Source: Mactromeris polynyma | Taxonomy: Eukaryota > Mollusca > Bivalvia > Venerida > Mactridae | Direction of reading: 5' to 3' | Assembly: GCA_032209605.1 (NCBI GenBank) | Contig: JASFXZ010000071.1 | Span: 558,001 to 622,000, forward strand | Length of the DNA stretch: 64,000 nucleotides | Part shown: positions 1 through 18,000 of the stretch, in pieces | How the letters are laid out: every line of letters begins with the position of its first letter | Numbering within the stretch: position 1 is the stretch's first letter | Notes under the pieces: model-generated | Database searches by the model: none | Told to the model about the DNA's origin: nothing | The model's input: the letters and a program-made list of their open reading frames with translations, nothing else | Translations under genes and position numbers: made by a program

Positions 1-2404
1 GCAACAATGACAGTTCTTCTAAAAGCAACATCAGGATAAATTTCTTGTTTTGCTTTTAATATAGCAGAAAATTTGCCAGCCAACAACAGTACCATTTGAT
101 TGAACAGTCAGCCCACGTGTATTGGAGAGCTTTAAAAGAGAAATGGATTTATAAAGGATATGAAAACTAGACGACCCACTTACAGAAGTCTCCGGAGTGA
201 AAACATGAACATTCCACACTGTTCGTCCATCGATCTACCTAGTTTCATGTTGAACTTCCCAAACATTCGTAACTCCTCTTTTTCAATTTCAAACAAAATA
301 TCCACTTTTTATATTCCATGTCATTGCTAAGGAACTACAGAATCTTGTATCAAACATTAACAGTTTTGCTCACATTTATTAGACACAGATTTCAAACAAA
401 CCACTTACAATAATTCTAAACAACCAAGTCACACATCTTTTATAATCCGCTTAGTTTAAAACTTTTCATCTCAACATTGTCTGATGTTCTAAATTTGCAG
501 TGCAGCGTTCCTTTTTCCTAATCCTCTAAATATGCTCGGAAAGATAACTTCATATGAAATGACACATAGGTAATATTTTATCCTCCGTTAAAGACAAAGC
601 TCACATCCCATATTGCGATTATCAAATCAACATATACAATGACATCTGTCCTGCTTATGATGTTGTCAATATACGATTCAATACCTGTACCAATCTAATT
701 ACCATACAAGAAACATGATTAATATTTGCATGTTAAACACGATCTTAAGTTCCCGATAATCATGTACGATGTTATAAGTACCAAATGTACGTGCTTAGAT
801 CGCTAATTCACAGTGGTTGCTTACCAAGTACCATCTGGGTACATAATCTCTAACACTTCAAGTCCGAAACCAAAATATTACAACCACTTTTCAACCACAA
901 TACTCATCAAAATTTACTTCAATACATCAGTAAATGCAACCTTACAGCAGATGCATATACCACAGTTTTGCACCGAATTGATGATTTTGGGTGTAACAAT
1001 GTTTGACATAAACTTAGACACATAAATAACAGATAGATACTTAATTCTGTCTTTTGTTTGTAAAGCAAGTTCAACAACTTATGTTTGATTAGTACACAAA
1101 TATGGGACAACCTTCATGTTCAAGTCATATAATACATTTATTTAGTCAAAGTTTATTGGCTAGATCTGCTGATTTAGGGTACAACTGATAAGCAAAATGT
1201 TTCTTTACAAGCCTACTTCATCCCAGCTTGTAACAGCCATGCCCTCTCATAAATGCCGGGTCAAATCTGTCAAACTTATGGCACGGTCATAAATAATCTA
1301 AATTTTCAATGACATTTTAACGACCTGGATATGAATCAATAAACAAACAGTCAAGCTTGCATTTCCCATGCACTCGATACAATGCAAATAATGTCATCAC
1401 ATTTTTTGTGTGATAGATACAGCTACAATCATACCAAAATATCACAGGAATAAATTCAATGCAATTATCTCCCTTGTCTTAGTTTAGTTTCAAATTTCCT
1501 CCCCAAATTTATTATTTTAACAAACAATCAATTAGTTTGAGATCAATTTAATCCCTAAAACTGGTCCAAAGAAATCTTACACATAGAGATTGCCTCAGTT
1601 CTCTCCCCTGATTTTATCATTTTAATTGTACAAAATTACCTCCCTTTACATGAAAGGAAAGCTTAGTTAAACCCCACTTCAGAACAGCATTGCATTCGAC
1701 CATAAAAAATCAAGTTAACCTAACAAGTAAATGATTCTGAGCTCAAAATATACTATCTCCTAAAAGCAACCGATAACTTCATTGTTAACAGTAAAAATTA
1801 AATAATGACTAATGATTTGGATATATCAGATATCTTGTTCAATATTTTCTGTTGGCGTACATGAGGAGTGAGCAAATTTACATACTAGATTGCTTGTAAC
1901 ATATTGTATTCACATTTTCAACATCCTAAGGATAAAATCTAGTACATTTGTACAATAATGCTTTGTAAGACACATTTACACAGAAATATAATCATATCTG
2001 GTACATAGCAGAGTGAAAGCCAAACTACCCTATCTGCATATAAATACATGTACAGATAGATTGTATTCACTTTCATCCCTCGATATACTCAATAAATATC
2101 AAAGCAAAGAGTGACATCTGCGGTTATTTATGTGTTTACGCTACAAAGATACCAGGATATATATCTACGTGCTAATGTTTCAATGCAGTTTCCCTACAAA
2201 GTACTGTTACACCAGACACAAATTGTTACAAAATCTCATTCACTGAAAAACTAAATGTCAAAAATCTTAAAATTCAACAAAATTTTAAATAATCATATTT
2301 TCATGTTTTGAGTAGCTGAGTAATCTGCTGTAAAAAAATAACATGAGACAATAAATGTCCATGCAAACCCCCTCTTTATCCTCTTTGAATCACCTAGTTA
2401 TTCC
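1..2404. other. 3' flank of the left-hand gene, no assembled gene
   Basis: This AT-rich stretch lies downstream of the stop codon at 2405 on the minus strand, so its right part is probably 3' UTR of that gene. Several minus-strand AATAAA-like hexamers (TTTATT on the given strand) occur, but none can be singled out as the poly(A) signal. No convincing coding exon, RNA gene or tandem repeat was seen. A 51-base exon-like stretch at 184-234 is discussed among the rejected items. Confidence 0.5.
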
Positions 2405-6884
<4,480 letters not shown>

Positions 6885-7749
6885 CTGCCAGAAATAGATT
6901 GTATTGTTATTATCAATGCCATACCACTGAAGTGGGTGGGGTACTCATGATAAACACACACTGCTATGATAAATGAAGATAGATACTCATGTATATTGAT
7001 GAGAGCAACATTGCAGGTGTACATTTTCATTGATAAAAAAGTACATCTCAGATTCTCTGTTTAAGAGTATGCTGGTAAATAATTAAACCAGTCCCTGGGC
7101 ATGAACATTCTCATTACAAACAATGGTGTCATTTATAAATAAATGATGAAATCAGGCATTATGTCTTTCAACAACAATACTAACAACAACAACATGAGCA
7201 ATAAAACAACGCTGAAATCAAATAATGCTTACAAAAAGACAATTCAGCGATTTTATATAAAACTGGATGTGCCCAAAGGACACAGACCCCATGACCCTTA
7301 AGCAAAAAATAGGTCTTAATTTCTCCAAAATTTGGTGGATTGTAAACAAAATCAAATTTGACAGGTCTGTATTATATTATCCTATGCTTATGTGCCCAAT
7401 ATGAATTGACTCCATCCATCCTTACAAAGCTATTGACTGGAAACCAATTGTTGGCATGGACGATGCAAGGATGGACAGGGTAACATTTTATTCCCTTTGG
7501 CCTATCTTGGCAATGGCATAAACATGTAGAATCAGGGCAATAAAACAACATCATATCTCAAACTGGTTCTAAAAGTGTGAAAAGAAAAATGGATATTCAC
7601 ATCACAGGGACTAACACCACACAGATCAAAAGGGCGCTGCCACACAATAAAGACTAGAGGCTGGGTATAAAATAATGGACTGACTCACAGCCTAGGAGTG
7701 TGTTGCAGTTGTACAACATTTTTCAACAGTATGTCACATATGTATGTCA

Positions 7750-8200
7750 GTCAGACCAACCCGGTGTTACCAACCAGTACTAACCTGTTTTTCTGCAAGC
7801 AACTGACTTAACTTCCCTACAAGAATCTGACACGAGGGACTAATGACTTGGGCATAATTATTATCTTCCGTAAAGTTGTCACAGCCTGCCCGGCCAGCTC
7901 ACTTCTAGGTTGGGCAGGTTATGTTCTTCTATGACATTGGCTACAGTCATGCCCTCCACATGAGGAGAAGTTGTCAGTTGCTTGAGGAAGAGCAAATTAG
8001 GACAGGCTGATAATTCTAGAAAAACTGGATAGGTCAATAGACTGCTATATATGCCTGAACAATTGATGAAAAAAGACGTAAATCCGGAAGAAAACAAACA
8101 AATTGTCACAGAGAATAATGTATGTCTTAACATGGGATCAAACCTTTGACCTCAAAAGTGGCTGTTGAGTGGTCTTAGTAACCACCTGATCAAACCATGC
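7750..8200 (-). repeat. tRNA-derived SINE-like element
   Basis: On the minus strand, a polymerase III B-box-like GGTTTGATCCC lies near 8135-8150 with an A-box-like segment about 40 bp before it. A long body follows, containing 'gagcaaattagga' and a 'ccagtactaacctg' tail box. The same tail boxes recur at 16060-16140, 35195-35250 and 46860-46890. This fits a dispersed SINE family; the boundaries are approximate. Confidence 0.5.
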
Positions 8201-9292
8201 AGATCACAGCCTCTGAACTGTCAGAATAAATATTGCGGACACAACACGGAAAAGCAACGAGTTTTAAAAAGCAATAATATCTCTGCTGTTTCGTAAGCAA
8301 CAATGTATACTCAATCCAAATTTTCTCAATCTCCATCTATCTCTATAGCTATGCTAACATAATAGCGGATTTGCTGACAGGAGAGAAGCAGGATGAAAAA
8401 TGATAGATAAGCAGATTTTATCAAATTATGTCAATGTTTCAGTTTTGTTTATGTATGTATCAGTTAATTCAGGAGTGCACGGAAATTGAGAGAAATCAAT
8501 GCTTTAGTGACAGAGAAACATCCGATTACAAGGAAAATATAAATTAGAAGTCTTCATTATCCTGCCACAGCCTTACTCTAACTATCCCATGGGACTGAAT
8601 ATGGGCCCAAGATTCCCGATGCCATATAATCGCCTTTTTTCCCGATTTCATGAAAAATTCCCAGTTGAAATACCATCAATTTTGAGAGGAGATGCAGGAA
8701 GGGGTACATTATGTATTTATAGACAGAGGAAAGAGAAACATGAAGTTGTAAGCCATTATGAACATTCACAAATACCAAGTTATGTTAAATTTGTTCATAC
8801 ATTTTTGAGAAACTTCCGACAGTTTGTCTTGAAAAAAACCGAACAATTTGAGCAGGAGCCCAGAGTGTTCCCAAAAACCCTAGAAAAAGCCCTTTTCTTT
8901 TCTCTAAGAGTAGACAAAGTGTGGTTCAATCTAAATGCATCATTCAAACACAACAAAATGCATCTCTACCTTTATTATAGTATTGTACATGAAATAGACG
9001 TCATAAACTGACCGATTACCTAAAATCTTCCTGCGCAAACGAAAAAGAATTTGCATTAAAAAATGTTAATTTGCGGGCCGTAACCAAGGGTTCAGTACAA
9101 AACCATAGTAACTCTTTTTCAGTAGAGTAGAATTTATAACAGTTTTGCAGCAAACCCTTGATAGATGATAAATTATTTAAATCACTTTGACTTCTTTGTC
9201 ATTGTAAGTAATTACAGTACTATGATGATACATTAAACAGGACAGTGACCTGGAGTCAGACTGGTTTAAGAATACTTGTCCAGGACGGTATA

Positions 9293-10645
9293 CAGGGCTA
9301 GCGCTGGCTTTTTTTTTTCTTGAGCCAATTTTGGAACCGGTAGGTTTCAGTAATTTGCGGGCTATATTACAGCGTGCAATCAACAAATAGGTAGTGGAGT
9401 TTGTGGTCTCAACCCCCCCCCCCCCCCCCCCAATATTCCATGGCATAGGACTTTGTTATTTCACTGTAATCCTTTTTAGTGTTTCTTTGTAATTGCTTTA
9501 GTCTACAAATCATTTCTAATAGAGCTTGTAGGATGATTCACTATAGCACTGTTATTTTATTTCTTGTTTATTTTATTCTTGTAATTAAAGTTTAAACAAT
9601 ACATCTCATTATCAAGTATTCATTTATCAAATTGAAAAAAGAAGACAATGTATACTCCCAAACACAAGTCACAGTCACGTGCAAGAAGCAATATATTTTT
9701 AAAACACTCAACTGTACATAAAAACTAGGCCACAAATGAAACATAAACTAAACATACAGTGATGTAAATTATATGTGAATAGTCATAGCACAGAGTATGA
9801 GACATAAATCATTAGTTTATACAGGCAAAAATTATAGTTATCTGTATTTATCATAATAATTTTCATTCCTCGTAAAATTCGGAGCGGACGGCATTACGGA
9901 CCGTACGGTACGGATTTTATCGTATACTAGACACGAAAACGAAAGTGATTGCATGGTTATCACAGACATTGAGAACCGGACTCAGCCGCTTTTAACCGCA
10001 TTTATCATCAAAATTTAGTGGAATAAAACATTCGCCAACGGTAAATTTAGAAATTCATACATTTCGACGGGACAGCTTTTCGACTATTTGATTTTTCTTT
10101 AGCCATTTTCCGAAAATACGGTGATGACTGAAATTCTATCGGTCAAACTGAAAATATACCGGACATGTCCGACTGTCAGACGGTCATTCGCATTGACTGG
10201 TCTAATCAATCGATATTTCGGCGTTTCGTGTTTGACCAATTTAGTTCTCTGCAGTGTTGTTATTATTATGCGCTTCGCAGGTCTATCACGTGTTGGGTAC
10301 GCGGGACGTGATTTGATTGGTTGAAAGGAGATTTTGTGACAGGCGACAAACTCCACCTCCGATTGTTTTTGGTAAACATGTGTATAATTATGTCATTATA
10401 CACGAACGTGTCATAAACAGGATATCCCTTTAATATGTACGCGAGGTTATACACAGACATTGAGAACTGGTCTAAGCAGCTTTTAACCGCATTTATCATC
10501 GAAATTGAGTGGAATATAACGTTCGCCAACGGTAAATTTGGAAAGTCATACTTTTCGACGATTTGAGCCAATTTGATTTTTCTTGAGCCAATTTTTGTTT
10601 TCTTGAGCCAATGGCTCAATTGGCGAATGCCAGCGCGAGCCCTGG
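9293..10645. mobile_element. Non-autonomous TIR DNA transposon, 1.35 kb
   Basis: The left end CAGGGCTAGCGCTGGC (9293) and right end GCCAGCGCGAGCCCTGG (ending 10645) are inverted copies with one mismatch and one length difference. Both ends are flanked by TATA, a plausible target duplication. The interior has no transposase-like frame. It contains a run of 19 C (9413-9431), a CpG-rich palindromic stretch near 9893-9925, and a direct repeat of about 150 bp (9961-10110 and 10449-10595). The superfamily cannot be assigned from the ends alone. Confidence 0.75.
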
Positions 10646-12239
10646 TATAATGAACTATAAAATAAATTGCAAACCAGTCAACACTTGTCAGAATACATTA
10701 GTATGGACAGGACGCTGAATGAGGAAATGTATTTATAAACAGAAGTATGGTATTTTATGTCAAGCTGAAACATGTATGTAAAACATAGTACATGCCGGTA
10801 CAACCTGTGAAAGTAGACAGATGTTGTATATAGTCCTATAAATGCCATAATGTACAGGTATTAGTTGGTCAGGGATGATGTTAATGACCCCTAACAACCA
10901 TATACAATACTGAGCCAAATCATTTATACATGTATAGTAAAAGTCAATAATTTTGTGACTCAAATTGTTTGCAATAATGCGATTTCAGATATTTGAGTGG
11001 AAATGTTTACAAATCAAAATGAGTACATTAAACTTAAATCCTAACTAAAAGACCACCTCAAAATTAAAAGCATCTCATAAATATAGACCATATTTCTGCC
11101 ATACTAGTTACTGCCTGATAATCAGACCTCCTCAAGACCAGATTTCTTCAGAACCAAGGGCTGGTCCAAGGGGCTGGTCTAATGTTTGAGGTTGCACCAT
11201 ACCGTTACATTTACAGCCTTTTTATGGCTAATTTGGGGCCAATATTGGGCCCCATTCCCCAAAGAAAAAAGTATATATTTTCCCTACTTAGAAAGGAAAT
11301 TCCCCTTCAGTAAAAGTATCTAAAACTTTAGCGTTACTAATACCCAAATTTGGTGATTCATGATGCAAATTTCCACTATCAAAAGGACCAGCCATAATTC
11401 CCCAAAAAAATGAAAAGTATGTAAATTATACTACTGTATTCCAGGAACTTAACCCAGTTGGATATTTCGACACTTCCTAAAATTCTACTGAAAATTTGAA
11501 AGTTAAATATTATTAGGACATTCACATGCATGTAGTACTGGTAAATTATCTTTATTGTTCATGAGTATGTGTGTATACGTGTTTGTGAATGCGTGACTGT
11601 GTCTATCTCAATGAATATCTTGTAAACAGAAGGCCATATTGTAAATAACATACATTATAAGTATATACCTATATTACTATATTGTATAACCATATAATAT
11701 GCTACCTTCTAAAAATATTTTATTATCTATATTTATAATTCTGAATATTTGTAAACAATTCCAAGTCACTAACATTACCACTAATACAGTATAACACGTA
11801 TCAAGTGAAAAAAGTCAAGCTGTCTTATTTCATTCAACAGCTGAAAAGGTCACAAACAAAGCAAATGAAAACCTCATCTAGTTATGGTTCCATAGCAGAC
11901 TGATAATTTTGACTGAAAGCATGAATTTCAAATTGAAATTTCAAACACACAATTGATCTGGATATTTAGGCCACAGATTCTCAGGATTTTCACACAGTTC
12001 AAGAAACCGACAACTAATCAGACAATCAAACACAACAAGAACACTGTAAACTCAATAATAAGACCACCTTGGGTTCTGAAGAAAGTTGGTCTGAGTTGTC
12101 AGGTGAACTGAATGATTCTAAATTATTTAGGGTAAAAATATGAAAGAAACTGGAAATTGGAAACTGGTTCATGGAGATACGGTCTTATTAATGAGGCGGT
12201 TTTATTTTTAGGTGGTCCTTAAGAGAGGTTTTAAACTGA

Positions 12240-12413
12240 AAAGCACAACCTCTCCGAAGCTGTCCTCTCTTGAGCAACAACCTCTCTTCACAGCCTCAAT
12301 CTTTCCTGTAGTAAGAATATACAACCTATTGAACCTCTCTTGAGCAATGTCACAACAACAGCCAAAATGTGTATCTCCCAAAGGGTGTCGCTCGGGAGAG
12401 GTTGAGACTATAC
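12240..12413. mobile_element. CAGTG-family MITE, degenerate copy
   Basis: It is bounded by 'cacaacctctcc' on the left and 'gagaggttgagacta' on the right and contains 'tctcccaaagggtgt'. Similar sequence recurs at 12438-12881, 14495-14576, 15112-15280, 51918-52018 and 56676-56866. This defines a dispersed family with A/T-flanked inverted ends. Confidence 0.6.
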
Positions 12414-12437
12414 TTCAATAGTGGGTGTTAATATATA

Positions 12438-12881
12438 CAGTGAACTTCTCAAAAGCACTTTTCCCTTGAGCAACTAACTCTCTTCAACAATGATTAAAAA
12501 TTTTGTATCTCCCAAATGGTGTTACCTCTCCAGAGCAACCCTGTCTTGACCTCTCTTCAACAGCAGAATCAATTATTCCTGAAGAAAGAGTGTACTATCA
12601 ATTAAACCTTTCATGTCAAGTATTTTAAGCTCAGTTCATGAACTGCTTATTTCATGAACATTTCATAAATGAGTCCCGTTTTCTGTTCATGGATTATTCA
12701 TGAACAATTCATGAACTGGGATTGTGAACTGATCATGAACTGATCATGAATTGTTTATGGATTGTAACTCTTCATTTCACAGGGTCACTATCAATTTAAC
12801 CTTTCTGGAGCAACAGCCTCTCAACAGCAACAGTTTAACAGTGTGTTTCCAAATAAGAATTGCTCTGAAAAGATTGCACTG
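12438..12881. mobile_element. CAGTG-family MITE interrupted by a palindrome-rich insertion
   Basis: The left end TA-CAGTGAACTTCTC and right end GATTGCACTG match the family seen at 56676-56866. The copy is split by about 175 bp (12614-12786). The sequence 'actatcaatt-aaccttt' appears on both sides of the break (12594-12613 and 12787-12805), as a target duplication or recombination scar would. The inserted piece is dense in TTCATGAA-type palindromes. Confidence 0.55.
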
Positions 12882-13389
12882 TGCATCCAGTGTTTCACCA
12901 GGTAATATTGTAATAAACCAGACACAGTAATGGTTTACAGCTCTGATCCAATTATAGACAATCAGGAGGTGGTTCATTAACTGAATGCAATCAACCGTAC
13001 AAGAGCAAAAAGGCAATGAACTTAATGAATGGAAAAATTGCAAATTGTAATGAATTCCGTAATTAATTGGCTGCACCCTACTGTTAATGGTGTCTGGGAC
13101 ATTTTATATAATCATCAAACTTGCTGATATAGGAAACTTACTTCCTGTGTTACATATATCTCTACTTGCTCCAAATTCAGTGATTGTCAAGTTTGCAACC
13201 GTTCAAGCAACGTTAAGGAATCAGGCACTCAATGGCTTGACCACTATGTCGCCAAGAAGGGCGAAAGTCTAGCATGTAACAACCAAACAATGATAAAAAG
13301 TCATTTTAAATAAATTATAAGGGACCAAATTGAGAGTTTCGTTTTAAACTAAACTAAAGAATTATTTTTTTTAATAATAAAGGGTTTCT

Positions 13390-13505
13390 AATAGACCATT
13401 TCAATTCGATGTGCATAAGAAGATACATCAGGACCTGATATTTATTTTAGATGACTGCCAAGTATTTGGATAGAAGGTTGTCAAATAAACACGAAAATTA
13501 CGACA
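13390..13505. mobile_element. Partial pogo/Tigger-like MITE
   Basis: It contains 'atacatcaggacctgatatt' and 'ggatagaaggttgtc', matching the interior of the full copies at 29669-29846 and 38632-38805. The outer CAGTC end is missing. Confidence 0.6.
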
Positions 13506-14494
13506 TTTCATCTTGAGAATAATGCAGTTATCACAAAAATTAGACAAGTTGAATACTTCAACTGAAATGAAACATTTTACAAAGGTTTCAAAGGTACTTG
13601 GGTCATATCCTCGGAAGAGGGGAATGGGACTAACTCTGGGCCCCTAAAAAAAGGTAATGTGGCCCTGTACGCATTTATAATGCACTGTTCCAGTGACCAT
13701 CACAATTCTACAGATAATTTTGACAATTGATACAAAGCATCTGGGAATCATTGAAGCCAATAAAGGCTCTATATTTGGGAGAAAATCTATCAAGGGAATA
13801 TTCTGATACAGTTGCTGAGTTCATTCTGACATCACATCCAGATTTACTTGGACAATATAGTCATACATACACACTAGCCACTGATTAACTAGTCTTCTTA
13901 ATGGATTATTCTGAGACATTACAGAATGCAGTTGAATACCAATACAGATCACAGAATGATTAACAGTGTAGTGACACCATTCTTGTCATGTATTGGTCGG
14001 AATACTGTAAACCACCTAGATTCTTAATGGTTTTATGCCTCCACCATATGAAGAAAGGCGACAGAGCATGAAGTGTTACCCCTGATCCTGTCTGTGCAAA
14101 AAGTTTGTTTCCCCGTCAATAACACTTAAAAGGATGAATGGATTAAATTCACATTTGTTCTGCATCATTGGGCACATAAGCAAAGGATAATTAAATACAG
14201 GTCAAGTAACTAGGAGGAGTTATGGCCCTTTTCTGATCAATAATGCTTGGAAAACCCTATTAGCAGGAGCATCCATGTCCTATCAACACGTCTTATTTAT
14301 TCAATAAATTACCATGTTTGAGCATTATTACTGATGTCTATATTTGGAGAGACAATGGAGAGACATGGATGCCCCCATATGAGCTTATTGATCGGAAACC
14401 TATTTTTAAAGTCTTAAACAGGCCATATTTTACTCTTCCAAAAATTGTAACTGAAAGTTTTACAATCACATCCGATTCAGACCCATTCCAATAA

Positions 14495-14576
14495 TAGAGA
14501 AGAAAAGCCCCGGTCTGATAGTGTTGTTGAAGAGAGGTTGTTGCTCAAGAAAAGACCTTGTGGAAGGGATTGCACT
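14495..14576. mobile_element. Truncated CAGTG-family MITE
   Basis: The right end 'gattgcactg' followed by TA is intact. 'gaagagaggttgttgctcaag' matches the corresponding region of the copy at 56676-56866. The left half is lost or unrecognisable. Confidence 0.55.
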
Positions 14577-14972
14577 GTAATGCACATACATGTACAAGCA
14601 TATACCAAAATTGGCAAAGTATTGCAACCATGGTGTTTCACTCAACAGATCTGAATACACAGGATGATTGGAGCATTTTGAAGTTTTTAATTCCTGAATA
14701 ATTGACAACTCCATTAAATCACTTAATATTCAAGGAAAATACATCACCATTAGTTCAGGCCTTGGTGAATGAACAAATTGGGAGTTCAATATTTTTTCTG
14801 AGTAATTAAATCCAGCAGTTTTGAAACCATTTGTTATATATTTGAAATTGTTTATTTTACTAGTATGTTGAAAAACAAACCTGGATAGACACGTAGAACA
14901 GGCAATCATGGAATTAAATCTAAAATATCTATGAAATGTTTCAGCCAAGAAATTGCCATGAGAAAAACTTAC

Positions 14973-15005
14973 ATGAATTCCTAAGGTAGCATTAACTGGA
15001 AAATA
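14973..15005 (-). CDS. Tentative 33-nt exon of the left-hand gene
   Basis: A minus-strand stretch follows acceptor 'gtgtatcag' and precedes donor GTAAGT. It encodes YFPVNATLGIH in phase 0, compatible with the phase-0 start of exon 6837-6884. It is too short to stand alone; the splice sites and phase are its only support. Confidence 0.25.
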
Positions 15006-18000
15006 CTGATACACAGTCTAGCATGGACGGTAATTCTGAGAAATGACTTCTGACTCTGTAACATGTCGGGCTACTATAGTACACTTACATGTATCGCAAA
15101 CAATGTGTTATAGTGCAACATATCCAGAAAGACCCTATCTCGAGCAAACACCTCTATTCAACAGCATTATCAAATTTTCCTGCAGTATGAATCTACTACC
15201 AATTAACCTCTCTAAAGCAACATCATCTCAACAACAGCCAAAATTTGCATACATTTCCAAGTGGCAAACTCTGTCTTCACTACACAGGCATGAGAATGGA
15301 AAAGTATACAACAAACTGAACTTTTCACAGAGGGGTCAAGAGGGGGCTGTTGTAGGCCCTCTGGTGATTCCTGAGGCTGGTGATCATTACGACCCTGGTG
15401 AGCCCAAAAACAGGGGAATTCAGCAAATCCATGGAGAATTCAAATCCCAGACTACAGCTTGGCATAAAGCATCATTTCTGTATTGAAATTCTCTTTTGAC
15501 TTTACAAAAATTAATAGTAAACAGACATCAGAACTATGAATTGTATACTAGAAACAGCCAGTAAATAATATAGACATCAAACAACTCAGAGAAGTGACTG
15601 ATGTGATGACCGAGCATTGAGAGAGCACAATTGACAGACGTTTTAACTACCCCACCACTTGAAACAATTATTATGAAAAGACTATAAAAACATTATTTTT
15701 GAAATAATGACAAAGCTAGAAGAACAATAATATTAACATTCCCCATTTCTTATTGATTTCTCACTTATTGTTGGAATACAATTACATTTAAGAGCATCAA
15801 ATTAACTGGCTAAAGTAAACAAGAAATATTGATGATAAACCATACTCCAGCATCAAAGAAAGTCAATACGCATTCATGGTAACCTATTGATTTGGGCATT
15901 TGAAAAGCAGAGAAAGTTACAGAGAAATATTGGCACCTTCACTACTACAAGTACCCAACAACAAGAATGAAAATTGTTAAAAGTTTCATAGAGAAGCCAG
16001 GGGGGGGGGGGTACCAACATTTTTTACTACTTCAGTTACGTGTGACAGTCAATGGACCTCACCAGATTTACTTGATTTTCAACCAGTGCTAACCAGTTCT
16101 TATACAACTTACAAGCAACTGAAAACATCTCTACATGAATAAGGATAATTTAAAATATATTATGTTCCTTCCATCACCAGAGAGAACATACACTGAGCCT
16201 AGGTTCTGAGCGCTCTATCCCCATAACGTCATACTGACCGAGGTATCCAAGACTAGTCAGATTTTGTTTAGGTATTTAACTATGCGAGTCACATAATTAT
16301 GTTAGTTGCACAAATACATGTGTGAATCAAGATGTGGTCAGATATTATAGCATTATTTGCTACCTGACAACAAACAAATCTTTTCTTTTAAGGAAGCAAA
16401 ATAACAATGTGCTGAGTCAGCAAGTAAGACTTAACTGAAATCAGTATTTAATTGAAATACACACAGTGTAATCTATTTTAGCTCAAAATGATAAACGTAT
16501 TGTAAGTCATTGTTTGTTTATGGATAAATTCTAATAATTCAGTAACCAAACTAAGTAATCAGAATTTTTACATTTATTTGCATAGATATTCAAGCAGTGA
16601 TCTGAAGGACTTGAAGGAGGATTGTAGAATTTGTATTTTGATAAGAGGGACAGTAACAGTTGTATCTAATTAGGTTATTACATTCAGACTTTCTTCCACC
16701 ACATTTATATGTAGGTATTGGTTGATGACAATGTAGGTCTCCCATTCCAGACAAAGTCATTCTCAACGGACTCCTCAATGTCTCTCCCAATTGTCTTTTC
16801 CACCTAGCTTTCATCATTTCCCCCAAAGGAAACTAATAGTGAGACTTACACATCTATTACAAAGCACAGAGGGTGAGCTAATTTCAATTTATTTTCCTTG
16901 ATAAGTCAGTTCAAATTTCATTAAAAATCTTTATGGATTTGTGAGACAAGCCAATAACGTTATGTGACTAAGTTACTTGCCAGACACCTACGACATGAAA
17001 GTAAATTTCACACCAGTTTTTTCAAAGGGGTTGCCCAAACAGAACACTGTCTATAAGCAGGTCACAATGTGACAGGGTTCGACACTTCACTTTTCCAACC
17101 CAATAGTCCACAGGACTAGTGATTGTCAAAATGACAATTGAAATAAAGTAAAAGACATCACTGGGATAGTGACCAGAACCGAAATAAGGGGCGTTTTATG
17201 ACAATTGAGATAAAGTTAATGAAGTATAAAAAGCTTAGGGGTGTGAAAATGTTTTTCCAACATATTGCTTTTCCTTGTACTTAAAATTGTGTCATCGTTT
17301 TTGCCTCAAAATTCAAAAAGTCCCTCAGACTGTTAAACTTCTAAAGGTAGTCCTACAGTGATTTAGGTGGGTGCAGGACTGGCTGACTACTGATAGTGTC
17401 GTACCCAGTGGGACCAGTCATATCACTCAAAATAGAACGAATAAAGCTCCATATTTAAGCTCAAGAATTAGTGGAATGCTCGGCAATATGCTTCAAGGTA
17501 GTAAACCAAGCGCTATGCTAGGAAAATTAATACTTAAGTATGTATTGATTGGAGACAGCTTCCTGGGACCATCTGTTGACCAAGATTATAGAATACTGTT
17601 ATTGAGACATTTGTATACAGTTTAAACTAACTAACAATTACCACAATGAGTGAAACAAAGGATTTCCATTAATAAACTCTCAAATCTATGATTAACTTCA
17701 TTTTTATGGCCGCTGGTAATGAAGAATGTTTGTACCAGTTACATAAATCTGCACTCAAAACGAGTCTTTGGAGGCATATTTCCCATGAAGCATAAATTCC
17801 CAGGCAACATTACCATACCAGTCTTATAACATTGAAGTATCATACACACATATCAACATGCACATGTCAGCCAGTAAAGACATAAAATAAGTGCCGATTG
17901 AATAGAATTTTGGATGAAAGTTTTGTGATTTTAATCTGACTCATTTTTATATATGAACATCTCTGAATACCAACAGGAACCAGTAAAGTAATGCCAATTA

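Larger units (their letters stand above)
6885..14972. other. Intronic, repeat-rich stretch of the left-hand gene
   Basis: No further confident exon was found here. The stretch holds a SINE-like element (7750-8200), a TIR transposon (9293-10645), degenerate copies of a 'gaccacctc' repeat (about 11030-11170 and 12045-12235), two adjacent CAGTG-type MITEs (12240-12881) and a partial pogo-like MITE (13390-13505). An open frame of 140 codons at 8589-9011 (plus strand) resembles no family I know and looks fortuitous. If the exons on either side belong to one gene, this is one very large intron or hides small missed exons. Confidence 0.5.

Noticed and set aside
184..234. Possible 51-nt minus-strand exon (IDGRTVWNVHVFTPETS) with donor GTAAGT
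   Set aside because: The donor is good but the acceptor lacks a polypyrimidine tract and no partner exon lies in the window.
8589..9011. 140-codon open frame on the plus strand
   Set aside because: It contains no recognisable motif and no splice or promoter context. Repeated Phe/His/Lys-rich AT-driven composition is compatible with chance or an old repeat.
9177..9446. Gly-run containing minus-strand frame
   Set aside because: The Gly run is translation of a 19-base C homopolymer; the frame spans a transposon boundary.
16590..16826. Minus-strand open frames, including an exon-like reading VEKTIGRDIEESVENDF ending in TAA (16705-16803)
   Set aside because: The acceptor is weak, two overlapping frames are equally open, and no phase-compatible neighbour was found.
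17371..17625. 84-codon plus-strand frame
   Set aside because: No family resemblance, on the opposite strand to all other genes, and no promoter or splice evidence.
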